Shown here: positions 12,996-24,794 of the stretch, piece by piece
Layout of the letters: each line of letters opens with the position of its first letter
How positions within the stretch are numbered: position 1 is the first letter of the stretch
NCBI GenBank assembly: GCA_900239685.1
Contig: OENT01000213.1
Coordinates: forward strand, 1 to 64,000
DNA: 64,000 nucleotides
Reading direction: 5' to 3'
DNA from: Rotaria macrura
Lineage: Eukaryota; Rotifera; Eurotatoria; Philodinida; Philodinidae
Program-made: the position numbers and the translations under genes
Notes under the pieces: model-generated
What the model was told of the DNA's origin: nothing
The model's database searches: none
Seen by the model: only the letters and a program-made list of their open reading frames with translations

Positions 12996-14853
12996 TTATT
13001 CAATTATTTTGAGGACTTTTCCAACTGCAACCAACCGATCTTCATCGAAAAGTGTAAAATGACCAAACCTAGGCGAACTTCTAAATGGTTCGATAACGAT
13101 TCCTTTCGAAATCTCGAATCTTGCTATTGCGGCTTGATCCCGTTTTATAAAGCGTGGATTATCTTGCAGTTTTTGCCCTGTTTCACAATCAATCAATACT
13201 AGTAACCTTGTTAATTGGACTTTAGCAGTTGCTACGTGAATATGAAGTACAGAAGAATAACCAGAACATATAATTGATTTGTGCTCGATTATCTGTATCT
13301 GAGAATAATACACATTTCATGAACGGTATTGAGAATCTCATTTTTCTACTTACTTGTGCATCAAAAACTCTTCCAACACCACATGGTTCTTGTTCCACGT
13401 CACACAAAATAAATCCCGAAGATATTTCCTATGAACACAAACCGGTGCTTCGATGAAATACTAGAACCGAAAGGAACAAACCTCTTCTTCGACGTTCTTC
13501 AGCTTTAGTCGGACGTTTTCTCCACAAACACACGAGTCTGTTTCAATATCTTCATAGTAAATATTTGTTACTTCGACGCGCGTTCGATTCGGCATTATTA
13601 AACAACGATCACCGATGCGACAGCATCCTGATTCAATCTTGCCCATTACAATAACACCCATTTCCTACGTTAATCACAATTCAATACTCTCATCACGACA
13701 CAAGCGATGTGATTCCAACGTACTTTATATCTTTCAACGATGGGCATTCGAAGAGGACCATCGATGTTTCGATTGAACGACGGTAAACTATCCAAATATT
13801 CGATGAAAGTCGGTCCTCTGAATCGAGAAAAGCTTTTCCGTCATGATGCGCGCATTCCCCGTTCGACTACTCACTTATACCAAGGTAGAACACTTTCTCC
13901 TGGATGGTCTTTCAATATAGCTCCACTCATTCCACTGCACGGCATAAAATAGGTATCTTCGCCCGGTTTGAACCCACACTTTTTCAAATAAGGAGTAAGT
14001 TTATCACGAATTTCGTCGTATCTCGCCTGATCCCAATTAACAGTCGGATCATCCATCTTATTGATGAGCACAACTAGATAACGAACGCCAGCAGTTTTCA
14101 CTAACATAGCATGTTCACGTGTTTGACCGCCACGTTCAAAACCTGTTTCGAATTCACCTTTCCGANCTGATATGACCTAAACGAGAATGAAACTCTTTAT
14201 CAATTGAAATAAATGCTCTGTGAGAAAAATTACAAGAACAGCAATGTCCGTTTGGGCTACTTTACGTATCGTATCTGGATTCAAACAAGTACGCAAACAT
14301 GCGGCATGTATAATAATATGTTTTTTATCCGTTTCAAACGAACGTTGACCAGCATCTAGGTTTTGTCCTCTTCTTCCCTCAAATACAGTACCTAATGTCC
14401 ATGATACGTATAGGGATTGACGGCATTCATTTTGATATTCGTCGAATGTTTTTTGATTTGTTCGTCGGGTTAAAAATCTAATCGAAAGAACGTTTCAAGC
14501 ATAGTATTCATCTACATTAGACAAAAGAGAACTCACAACAATTGTGCATAGATCGTCGATTTTCCACTATCGACATGACCAAAAAAAGTAACACTAGATG
14601 GTTCTTTTTTCCGTACTATATCTCGTTTAATAATTACATTTTTCTTTTCCATAAGTACTAGTGTTTCACTAATTGTACTTGGTTGACTCGTTTTGTATTC
14701 ATCCGATCGTTTTTCTAATCATTGAAATAGAAAACAAACGAGCATTTCGTTATCTTCAAAAAATGATTTAATACCTGTTCCAATCATGGCCGATCGTTGA
14801 ATTGTTTCTTCTTGAATTTGTGAATCTAAATGATCTGCAAATCTTGTTTTCAT
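12996..14853 (-). CDS. eRF3-like translation termination GTPase paralogue (copy A), G domain degenerate
   Basis: Exons read by eye: 14853-14775 (start uncertain), 14714-14537, 14477-14234, 14176-13875, 13817-13724, 13664-13482, 13428-13354 and 13298-12996. All joins keep frame and give about 485 aa. eRF3 is the GTPase that delivers eRF1 to terminating ribosomes. The P-loop FFGHVDSGKST (exon 2) and NKMD G4 motif (exon 4) are present. In exon 3, however, the G2 threonine region KGKTVE of copy B reads RGQNLD, and the G3 DAPGH reads HAACL. GTP binding or hydrolysis is therefore probably impaired. The later beta-barrel domains (PIVERYK, MGVIVMGKIESG, PGYS-type IIEHKSIIC) are intact. No PAM2 motif or clear N-terminal region was found; a Ser-rich frame upstream (about 14950-15020) would need a frameshift to join. 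Exons 4-7 are identical in DNA to copy B. An N at 14166 falls in exon 4. The stop codon TAA overlaps an AATAAA. Confidence 0.75.
13341..14181 (-). repeat. tract identical to eRF3 copy B (exons 4-7 plus introns)
   Basis: 13341-13505 equals 20952-21116 base for base, and 13653-14181 equals 21118-21646 apart from the N at 14166. The 147 bp at 13506-13652 have only a single N opposite them in copy B. Identity includes introns and stops abruptly at both ends. Confidence 0.9.
14166..14166. other. single ambiguous base (assembly join?)
   Basis: One N lies in eRF3 copy A exon 4, about 15 nt inside the upstream edge of the tract shared with copy B, where copy B has G. Its place near the tract edge suggests an assembly join or gap-fill. 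Confidence 0.9.
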
Positions 14854-15945
14854 TCGGGTCTTATTACTTTCCAGTTTGCTTTTGTTAGCATCAAATGTGA
14901 CTGTTTCAAGAGCGGCTGAAGGTTTTCGAGTAATTATTTGAAGTTAAAAATACTTCGGTGTTACTACTTAATCGATTAGATTTCGTACTTTGTGAAGATG
15001 ATGATGAACAAATTTCGTCCTGTTATTGATTCCAGCTAGTTGAAAACATCGTCTACGGCATATTTTGTTAATTTGCATGCTGTTTTTGTTTTTGCCAATG
15101 ATATATTTAGAAGAATCGTTGACATTTCGAAACTCATGAAATATTTGTTTGTGCATGAATCAAAGTCAAAGATTTTTTATGACTCATCCGTGTTTGCTTG
15201 ATAAGACAAGAACAACCTCCAGTCGTTTTATTGGAGACTACAGATATCTTCTGATTCTTGTTTCGTTTTGTCAGCGCACATTGTAGAAATTTACCACTAT
15301 CATTGAAATGGTGAATTCGAAGTTTCAACATGGTAATAGAGAAGTTTTTGTCGTTGAATGTGACCCCATTTTAAATTAAACATTTGCTGAAACACTCTGT
15401 GAACAGTGACGTATGTCCAAAACTCAATCGATCACAGAGTTTATGCACTACGGAGTAACTTTTAACGTTTAAAACTTTTTCAATATACACTCATAAGTAG
15501 AGAATAGCGAAAATTTCTTAAAAACATTAAATTAAAATCTATGACACGATATAAAATAAGATGATGAATTTGTAAATTTCACGAATTGTTCGTGAATCAG
15601 AGTTTAAAATGATTGCTTCGTTTTTTCTCATAGATCGTTTATACATCCAATTAGAAATAGTAATAAAAAGTAATAGACTAGATTAGAAGAAATCATTCCG
15701 ATAATATTCTATAGTGAGATATGTTAGTAGAATTGACTACCTGGGATGAATTCATCGGTATTTCAAATTAAACAGTGAATATAGCTAAGATGTGTTCATG
15801 CATTGAACGAAAATCGATCATCTTAATGTCATTCCCACCGTAGTCACTGGTTTATCTGTGTTCTCTTGCACGATTCAATCAAATCGGATGATTAACAACG
15901 AAACGAAGAATTCTATTCAACACGGTGAAAGCTGCTGTTTTTTCT
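14854..15945. other. 5' flank of eRF3 copy A, no supported gene
   Basis: Contains minus-strand frames at 14968-15156 and 15134-15331 without recognisable motifs. A Ser-rich minus-strand frame (roughly 15020 to 14940, reading DEICSSSSSQSTKSNR) follows an AG acceptor-like site and could be decayed N-terminal eRF3 sequence out of frame with the next exon. Otherwise AT-rich noncoding sequence. Confidence 0.4.
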
Positions 15946-18900
15946 TTATTCTGAAGGCAAAGAACAATCATTTTTATCATTGACACATTGAAGAAAAGCT
16001 ACAGCTCTTAAAAGACATTGCGCCATGGGTTCCCTTTGTTGTTTAATAATTTGATGATAATTGACTATCAATTGATGATCGATATCTAACGATATGATTT
16101 GTTTACTTTCGGCATTGTTAAATATAAGATTAGTAAGAAAGAATTCTGCACTTGATTGTTCGTTTCCGATGAACAACCCAAAACGTAATCCAATATCTCT
16201 TCCTGATATATGATAAATCGGACGTTTTACTAATGAATGACAATGAAGTATTGTGTTTAAAACAGCACGAATTTGTTGCAATTGCGATACGTATGTAGCC
16301 AGTTTAACATTCGGGTAACGATACGCCGTTTGCTCGACAAGAAGAACATTGGCATCTTTCAACGGAACCGTTGAAAGACCTTCGGATAACTTAAACGAAA
16401 TGTTTCGTTTTAAAAGATACAGGAAAAATAAGTGTAACAAATGAATCAACTAACTTGATTGAATGCTTTAATAAAATTGAATTTTCCATCGAGATCAATA
16501 TCTGTTGTGCTCCACTGTTTGACATGAAATCGTTTTTTATCTTTTGTCGTTTTCACAATAGCCCAATTGATGTGTGACGAAGTATAATCAAGACTGCAGA
16601 CACTTCCAATATCCTAGAAAAATTTCATTCTAGCAGATCGATCATACTATACGAGCCTTCCAGTATTTTGGCGATAGGTTGTTTTTTCTTTTCAATACTT
16701 AGACTTGTTTCTTTTTCTACAAGATACTCCGTCCGATTCTCCGCAGAGATATGCTCAAATTATTTCTACGTAGAAGGTTAAAGGTAAAACGTTAATGACC
16801 AATAATATTCGAGACATAGAAGTCAATCAAATTGTTAGAGTGACAAGTTGCTTGACAGGATACTTTCGTTTCACTGACTATTAATTCATAAAAACACAAC
16901 AGGTACTAGGATTGTCACATGAACAGATATCAAAATACTCGTGGAAAATTTTACTCATTTCCATTTCTTAGATATTCGAAAAAGCGTCGCCATATTTTTC
17001 GAATTCAAATCTTTTCCATCTTAATGATCAGACTCGATAGTGTGTAGTCCTGCAAGAGAAGAAAATGAGGAATATTCATCTCTTGATCTTCAATCATCGA
17101 GTATGATTATCATTGGACACCGAGTAAAATGACGAATCTCCACTATTAACGCATGCTTGTTAAGCAATTTAATAAGAGTCTGTGTTACTAAAGTCCGTCG
17201 TTCACTCATGCACTGGTTGTTAGTTTTTGAAGTACATATCTAAACCTTGTAGCGAATGTCTATGATGCATATATCCTCTTGTTTTTGGATTCTTCCAGTC
17301 GACAAGATCGAGAAAAGAACACTCTAATATTTGTAATCTCAAAATCAGTGAACGGATGACAAGTAAGTGGTGTCTCTAACAGCAAGCAGAAGCCGTAAAA
17401 AGTTTTTTTGAAGCTTACACTGAACGTTTTCGTTGACGATAACGAATGCTAGAAATGATAATAAACTTTTTACTATTTTGACGATGAATTTGCCGAATTT
17501 CAATCATTTAGATTGAATCTATCACGAAAGAATTATACATTTTTTTCTCTATATAATAGTAGAGAACTTGTTAATACACGAGGCAACCATCGCAAGGCTC
17601 ATTTGCAAACACCTCAAGACCCTTCAGTGAAAACTTGTGTAAACACAGTTTATCAAATAAGTAATCATCTTCTCTAGCTAATAAAAACAACAACTACTAG
17701 TCACTCTCATCTGTCTTTTAGAATTAGCTCAAGTACATCTATTCTCGTCACATCAGTACAGAATCATATAAAGAGACGAGTGAAGCACAGATCATGGATT
17801 TTCTGAAAGAATAATCTAAACTATCGAATACTCGCACTTCTACGTCACATTATAGATAAACACAGCATGCAGCAGACTATGACCTCGATCTAACGGGCAA
17901 ATTGTTTGACCTAAGAAGGCAAAATTACCGAAACTACTTGAGGGTTTCAACTTAGCCTAGGACATAGACGTAGGCAATATCGGTTACAAACTGACCGAGA
18001 ATACAAAAGGAAAATCTTGGTCGGCTGAAAGTTGAACGGTTGAATAGAACTCCGGAAAGAGCTTTCTAAGGAGATTAAAAATCGCTGATGAATCTCAATA
18101 ATGGTATCGAATAGATTTTAATTTAGTCGATAAAAAAAATGACATAATCCCTCACTCGTGTCACTGTAAGTCTCTAGTTCGAAAAAATTGAAACGACTAA
18201 TTCACGGATAAAAACGCTTTGCCCAGTTGTCAGGATACTTCAACGAGAAATTTTTTCGTGCGACAATCAATGTAACCGATTGGAATGTGTGGATTCTCAT
18301 TAAAATAGTTGTAGAAGTATCAATTGTTTTCATGCATTTCTTTCTAGATGAAACTACTGATCTGTACTAAAAGAAAACTGTGTTTTTTCAACAGCATTCA
18401 CTTGAAGATTTCTAATCTTTTGATGTTTCTGCAGTCACTCTGGTATGCATGAACCTTAGAATGTTGTTTGAATGTCTGTTGAGTTGTTCAATATATTCTC
18501 AAGTTTTCAAAATAAAACGTTGGTCAGTTTCTGCATATGGAGTTATCTTCTATTAAAGCTTCTGCTCAAAGTTAAACGCAAACAAGTTTGATTGATTTAC
18601 TAAAACGACTTCACAGTCCATCTTGTAGGAAAAAACAATCAGGTACAAGCATTGAAAATAAAAAGAAAATAACCTATAATGCAAACACTGCGAGGCTCTT
18701 TCTTTATGGCTCAGCCTTTATTTGTTATTTGTCGATAAAATTCATTTACATTAGCAGTTTTCGGCGTTAGTCGAGGTTCAATGTGAATTCGATGTTGTTG
18801 TGCGTCATGGCGCTTTTTCAATAATAATAGATAGTCAAAGAATTTATTAACTTAAATTAAAAGACAAAACAAACGAAGAAAACAATTCGAAATCAAATGA

Positions 18901-19150
18901 GTTTACTTGCTGAATATTTACAATCAATGTCAAGTTTAGATTCCTTTTGAAATTGTTCTATAGACTGAAATTTGCCGCCTAATGTACGTTTCAATTGGCG
19001 AAAATTTTCTATTTGTTCTTCATTTAACATTTTCAGTAAATCTTTTGTTTTTATTCTATTAAGTTCATCAACTAAATTCGCTTCAGTTGATTCGCATCGA
19101 AATGAAGAATAAAATTTTATTCGTGGAAGCAATAAACGTAGGAATGACAT
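15946..19150 (-). CDS. TEFM: mitochondrial transcription elongation factor (TEFM-like), middle unresolved
   Basis: Three segments are supported. Exon 1 (19150-18907) starts MSFLRLLLPRIKFYSSF, an Arg-rich mitochondrial presequence. A helix-hairpin-helix-like stretch follows (LLKMLNEEQIENFRQLKRTLG, then FQSIEQFQ). The next supported exon (16613-16455) opens the RNase H/RuvC-like domain, DIGSVCSLDYTSSHINWAIV. After a 65-nt phase-0 intron the last exon (16389-15946) carries VLLVEQTAYRYPN, HISGRDIGLRFGLFIGNEQSS and a C-terminal helix ending in AVAFLQCV. This order (presequence, HhH, RuvC-like C-domain with a G(K/L)xFxLxIG segment) is that of TEFM, which binds mitochondrial RNA polymerase and keeps it processive. 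Exon 1 ends in phase 1 but the 16613 exon begins in phase 0, so at least one exon between is missing. An open stretch near 16640-16745 (ENRTEYLVEKETSLS) is a candidate, but its splice phases do not fit. The stop overlaps AATAAA. The roughly 2.3-kb interior (16614-18906) is otherwise without signal. Confidence 0.7.
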
Positions 19151-19323
19151 GAGAAAAAAAGACGAGGAAAATCTGCAAACAAAAGAAAAGTGATTTGGTG
19201 TTTTCGTGTTTTATTTCTGTTCTTCTTTGAAATCAGATGCATATAACAAATGTCTTATCCATTGATTTTTTTTTCAAAAAGAAAAAAGAATAAATATGAA
19301 ATAACAACAAACAAAAGAAAGTT

Positions 19324-22300
19324 TTACTCGACTACTTTAAGAATTTTGCCAACTGCAACTGTTCGACCTTCGTCACGCAATGTAAATCGGCCAAGTTGAG
19401 GGAAACGCTTAAATGGTTCCATGCAGATAGCTTGACCTGATTGGGATAGTTCGAATCTTGCTATGGCTACTTGATCTTGTTTGACAAAACGTGGATGTTC
19501 TTGAGTTCTTTCGCCTGTTTTACGATCGAGTAGGGTTATTAATTTTTTCAATTGAACTTCAACAGCCGCCGAATGAATATGAAGTACAGCTGAATATCCA
19601 GGGCAGATTATAGATTTGTGTTCAATTATAGCAACCTATTTCAAATAGCATCAATTCATTCATTCGCATCTACTTTTTTCAAAAGTGAAACCGTCACAAT
19701 TTTCAATCATTTTGTGAAACAATAACTGGAAATAAATCTCGTATTAAATTAAGATTAGATTTTCATTTTAACGTCTCGAATAATTCATCAGTGACGAAAA
19801 ATACCATATCAGCTCATTGACGAACCTTGCAACTCGTTCTTTTGGCAACTGGTTGACGTATGAGGTAGCAATATGATAAATGAACTCGTAAATCGCTGGT
19901 TAAAAATCAAAGACGAGTCTCGACATTGAACCGATGCAATGTATATGTAATTCTCAATGTTATCGTCAGTGCGAAAGAAAAACAACTACCCTCTTCAACC
20001 CTTCTCATTTCATAACAGCACTCATTACTACAGGTCATTGTTTTAGTTAAGTTTTTTGAGTCGGGTACTTGCAAAAAATAACTAAAACTCAAACACTAAA
20101 ATTTTAGAAGACGAGCGGAAAGCGATACTCAATATATCATTCTTAATCAGTTGTCATAGTCTTATCGTTAAATGGCTCATGGTGTTGGTTAAAAATTCCA
20201 AGTAAAAATCAATAATTTGAAAACATTGTACATGTCTATTTCTCACTCTAGCAGCTTGTGCATCTTTCATCGTGAGCTTTTAAGAGAAAAGATCAATGAT
20301 TTTTGGTGCATCTAACCAAAAACGAATATTTCTAATCGATCTTGATAACAATGAAATGACTTTCGAAATTCCAACGCTCTTTTGCAATAAATAGGCTCGG
20401 AAATCCTCGTATTAATTTTTTAATCATGAGAAAAATGTAAATAATATTTTTATAAGACAGAACGGAGATTGTGGCACATTCGATTAGACCACCGACGTCT
20501 TTCTTTAGGACAGCTGTTTGATGATCTTCTGATGATATTTTGTACACATCTGATGATTTTTACGTATGAGTTAATCTCCATCTATTTTCATTGAATCAAG
20601 CACCTCTCTTCTGCTTGTTTAATATAAATAAAATCTCAATTTGAGAATTTTCATAGCAAGCAAATGATTGTATCAGTAATCGGTTTAGAGAAAATGCAGT
20701 TGACTCGATACCTATCAAATCAAAAACTATTCTTTCGTAGTTGCTTTTAAAAGAATTCAATATACTAACAGAACTTTTTCGAGAAATCTTGGGCAGTAAA
20801 ACCATTAGCATTTTTATGATTTAAAAGATGACTCAACTGTAACAGTAGACTATTTATTTCTTGTCATCAGTTCCATTTGAACTATAGTCTCAAATCAACA
20901 TCTGCTATGAATCAAACTCTATTTTCAAAATATGACAAGTTCATTCATTGCTTTTTCTACTTACTTGTGCATCAAAAACTCTTCCAACACCACATGGTTC
21001 TTGTTCCACGTCACACAAAATAAATCCCGAAGATATTTCCTATGAACACAAACCGGTGCTTCGATGAAATACTAGAACCGAAAGGAACAAACCTCTTCTT
21101 CGACGTTCTTCAGCTTNAACACCCATTTCCTACGTTAATCACAATTCAATACTCTCATCACGACACAAGCGATGTGATTCCAACGTACTTTATATCTTTC
21201 AACGATGGGCATTCGAAGAGGACCATCGATGTTTCGATTGAACGACGGTAAACTATCCAAATATTCGATGAAAGTCGGTCCTCTGAATCGAGAAAAGCTT
21301 TTCCGTCATGATGCGCGCATTCCCCGTTCGACTACTCACTTATACCAAGGTAGAACACTTTCTCCTGGATGGTCTTTCAATATAGCTCCACTCATTCCAC
21401 TGCACGGCATAAAATAGGTATCTTCGCCCGGTTTGAACCCACACTTTTTCAAATAAGGAGTAAGTTTATCACGAATTTCGTCGTATCTCGCCTGATCCCA
21501 ATTAACAGTCGGATCATCCATCTTATTGATGAGCACAACTAGATAACGAACGCCAGCAGTTTTCACTAACATAGCATGTTCACGTGTTTGACCGCCACGT
21601 TCAAAACCTGTTTCGAATTCACCTTTCCGAGCTGATATGACCTAAAAAAAGACCACGAGATTTCTATATTCAAAAATTCATTCTGCTCGAGAAACTTACA
21701 AGAATAGCAATATCAGCTTGTGACGCACCACCGATCATATTAGGAACGAAGCATTTATGACCAGGGGCATCGAGAATAATAAAATGTTTTTTCTCGGTTT
21801 CAAACCAAGCTCGACCAACTTCAACTGTTTTTCCTTTATCTCGTTCCTCTTCATTGGTATCCAGTGCCCATGATAAATACCAAGATTCACGCGATTTCTC
21901 CCGTGCCTCGTTTTGATACTTTTCTAATGTTCGTTTGTCGACTTGTCCAGTTAAATACCTATGACAAGCAACAACAGATTTCAATTAAGTCATCATTTGA
22001 CATTAAACAACAAGCAAATGCATTACATAAGTTGTCCACCAATGGTCGATTTTCCAGCATCAACATGACCACAGAAAACAATGTTGAGCGGTTCTTTTTT
22101 TCGTATAATATCTCGTTTGACAAGAGCATTTTTCTTTTCCTTTGGCACAGTTGATCCGCCAATTGCATTGGTTTTATTCGCTGTCGTAGTACCTGTTGCT
22201 GCTGTTTCATCGTTCACTCCTACAAATAATCACTTAAAACTAAACATAAGAAATAGAATGATCTAACTTTCAATTTCTTCATCAGGCAAATCATCATATT

Positions 22301-22619
22301 TTACTGTGTCCATCGGTGTAAGAACTTCCTTCGTTTCTTGTTGTTCAACATTTAACTTATTTGTTTGAGTCACTTCCTCTGCTTGTTTCTTTCCATCTTC
22401 CATTGGATTATTACTTGCAACAGTAGGTGGTGCTGGTACAGCTTTCGGGGCAATCGTTTGAGGAGCAGCTACAGCTGGTGGAACGAATGAAAATCCAGAA
22501 CCAAACGAGGGTACAAATTCCATAGCATTAACATTCAATGCACTTAGTTTGCTTGTAGTAGCAGTTAACGAAGAATTGTCTTCTTCTACTTGATCCCAAC
22601 TGGCTGGAGGTTCGGCCAT
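19324..22619 (-). CDS. eRF3: eukaryotic release factor 3 (eRF3/GSPT1), copy B
   Basis: Exons: 22619-22268, 22219-22027, 21958-21700, 21641-21340, 21282-21189, 21129 to about 21093 (broken by the N at 21117), 20967 region to 20965, and 19635-19324. With the missing 147 bp restored in length only, the frame totals about 589 aa, normal for eRF3. The acidic N-terminus holds a PAM2 motif, [13 protein letters not shown], the peptide that binds the MLLE domain of poly(A)-binding protein. The G domain is complete: P-loop [12 protein letters not shown]2 [10 protein letters not shown]3 DAPGH, G4 NKMD and G5 PCSG. Beta-barrel domains 2 and 3 follow and end [20 protein letters not shown]. eRF3 partners eRF1 at stop codons and hydrolyses GTP to trigger release in the cytoplasm. 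Oddities are the gap in exon 6, an unusually long last intron (20964-19636, about 1.33 kb against 55 nt in copy A), and exons 4-7 identical to copy A. Confidence 0.88.
20952..21646 (-). repeat. tract identical to eRF3 copy A (147 bp missing at N)
   Basis: This is the counterpart of 13341-14181. At 21117 a single N replaces the 147 bp present in copy A at 13506-13652, removing most of exon 6 (beta-barrel domain 2). Confidence 0.9.
21117..21117. other. single N hiding a collapsed gap of about 147 bp
   Basis: Sequence left of the N matches copy A up to 13505 and sequence right of it resumes at 13653. The N is a minimum-size gap symbol and not one unknown base. Confidence 0.9.
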
Positions 22620-24794
22620 GTCTCAATATGATTTCTTCTTCTTTTTTATTCTCTTGCCTACCTGCACGTTTTTATAATTCTGTAAGTTTCGAAAGACAAG
22701 CAATATTTACTTGCGCAAGAAACAAACTATTGTAAGAATAGTAATGATTCATACGAAACCATATGTTGGCTTGTAATAAGTAACCAATCGGCTTTTCTCA
22801 TTCGACATTCACCTTCTTTCCTTTTCTTCGCTTATCTAGTCAATAGAGGACGCGATTGAATTCTAGTAACACTATCTAAGAAAATCATTATTTATTTATT
22901 GATAAATGATTTTGCTTCTCAAAACTTTTCTTATTCACATTTATCTCTGTGATACATTCCTTTCAAAGCATATTTTGTTATTTTCATATGTAAGTTGTAC
23001 GATGTAACTTTTGTTATTGTATGAGAAACAAACAAGTAGAGAATACTTGTTAACAACAAAGTCGATTATTGCGCTATGTATCTTTTTCTATTAATGGTAA
23101 CATTCCTCAGTGACGAATGAATGAATATTTTTGTTTCATGCAACAACCACAAAAGGCGTTACGTCTTCTATACGATGTAATCAGTGTGTGTGTGTGTGTG
23201 TGACCTGGAAATGTATTTAACTATTAGTATGTTACAACAATTGTTGGGTACGTTAATATCAAAGGAAGCCTTTTCAGGTTATTTAATAGTTAATCGAGCA
23301 ATAATGTTGAATGTTTTAGTGATTAGTCTGTTGAAAGGTGGTTAACGAATACTCAAGATACTTGATGACTCTCTCACACAATGAATAGCCAAAATTAAGA
23401 TAGATCTCAAACGAATCAACAGTTAATGCTTTCTCCTCCCGCTCTCTTCTCAATAAATTATATGAAATAGTTAGTGCTCTGATGATTGAATTACAAAACG
23501 CCTTTCATTTGATTATTGATATAGCGCATATTACACTGAATGTCTTATCGATAGTTTCAAGTACATCACGGTTGATAATTGCTCGAGTATAGTAGTACTC
23601 TGAATTGAGCCGATCGATAGAAGTTTCAGCATAAAGATAGAATTTATTTATTCATTATGGCACAGCACTTAATGAAATTCATGAGCATAAGCGTGAATAA
23701 TCATCAATCTGTGGAATATTTATTTGCTTCAAGCTTTTTTTCTTGATCGCATAATGGAACAGAGAAGACTTTAATTTATCAAATAAAGAAATCGTATCTA
23801 CTGAACAGGATTTTTAACGGGTTCTTTGTTTTTAAGCAAAACTATTCATCGTAGTATCAAGTTGTTATTCAAGCGATGCTTTCTTTAGAAAAAAGTACCC
23901 GTAACTATTCAAGTAGCGAAGCATCTGAAAATGATCTTTGACGACACCTGCTAATGTTGAATTATTGAAGTGTTAAGAGAAAAAATAATAATAATAGCTT
24001 CGAGGCAACACAACTACTAAGTAAAGAAACTGTCAACTGTTAATTATTGTCGTTTCCTTTTTGACAGGTCGTGACATGGTTATTGATCGAGCGAATGATC
24101 TAAAGTAGGTTTCGTCTTGCCATTTTTGTACATCGTATTAGCAACAATTTTTCAATGAATCTTCGTGACTCTTTTGACTAAACATCGATGATTTCATCGA
24201 TTGATTTTTATCGATCATCGTTGAGGACATGAAAAACGTTCATTGACTCGAAAAAGAAAGAATAAATATGATGTATCACGAGAGAAATGTCTTCTCTCGA
24301 CAAGTTGGGCACGCAAGATTACGATGTGAATCATATTTCACGTGATGAATATTCGTTGTATCGTACAGTACGCAAGAGAAGCTTTCTCTTATCCCATGAT
24401 TTCTAGTGTTCGAAAAACTAATGCGACGAAACCTTTCGAATTTCTTCAGCCAGTAATATTACATATGAAAAAGTCGTATTGAAAAGTTCGCATTGATTTC
24501 GAGTGTTTGTCATAGATGATTGTTAAACTCTACTCAGCATATTTCATGTAACTGGCAAATCTCAATAATGTCTCTCGAATATTTTGCTTTGATAATATGA
24601 ATGGTGGACACATAACGAGACTGCATCATATTGTAAAACGGATAAAAGTTTTGTTTTTCTATCAAATGTTCATTGCGAACTACAGTGAAATAATAACTTG
24701 GTTTAATTTATCATAAATTGAAAATAATAAACATGAAATAAATAATCCTCTTTTCTTTTCTATTTACTTGATACAGAAAAAAGCAGAAGCAGAT
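22620..24794. other. intergenic, promoter side of eRF3 copy B
   Basis: AT-rich, with no open frame of note on either strand. It contains a (GT)n run at 23183-23202. It presumably includes the promoter of eRF3 copy B and the 3' flank of the PDZRN-like gene, but no distinct element can be picked out. Confidence 0.5.
23183..23202. repeat. (GT)n microsatellite
   Basis: An uninterrupted GT dinucleotide run of about 20 nt. Confidence 0.9.

Noticed and set aside
13740..13952. Plus-strand frame beginning [10 protein letters not shown], repeated at 21205-21417
   Set aside because: Antisense shadow of eRF3 exons 4-5; duplicated only because the underlying tract is duplicated.
16640..16745. Candidate middle exon of TEFM
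   Set aside because: Open and charged like the TEFM linker, but phases at both ends disagree with the flanking exons.
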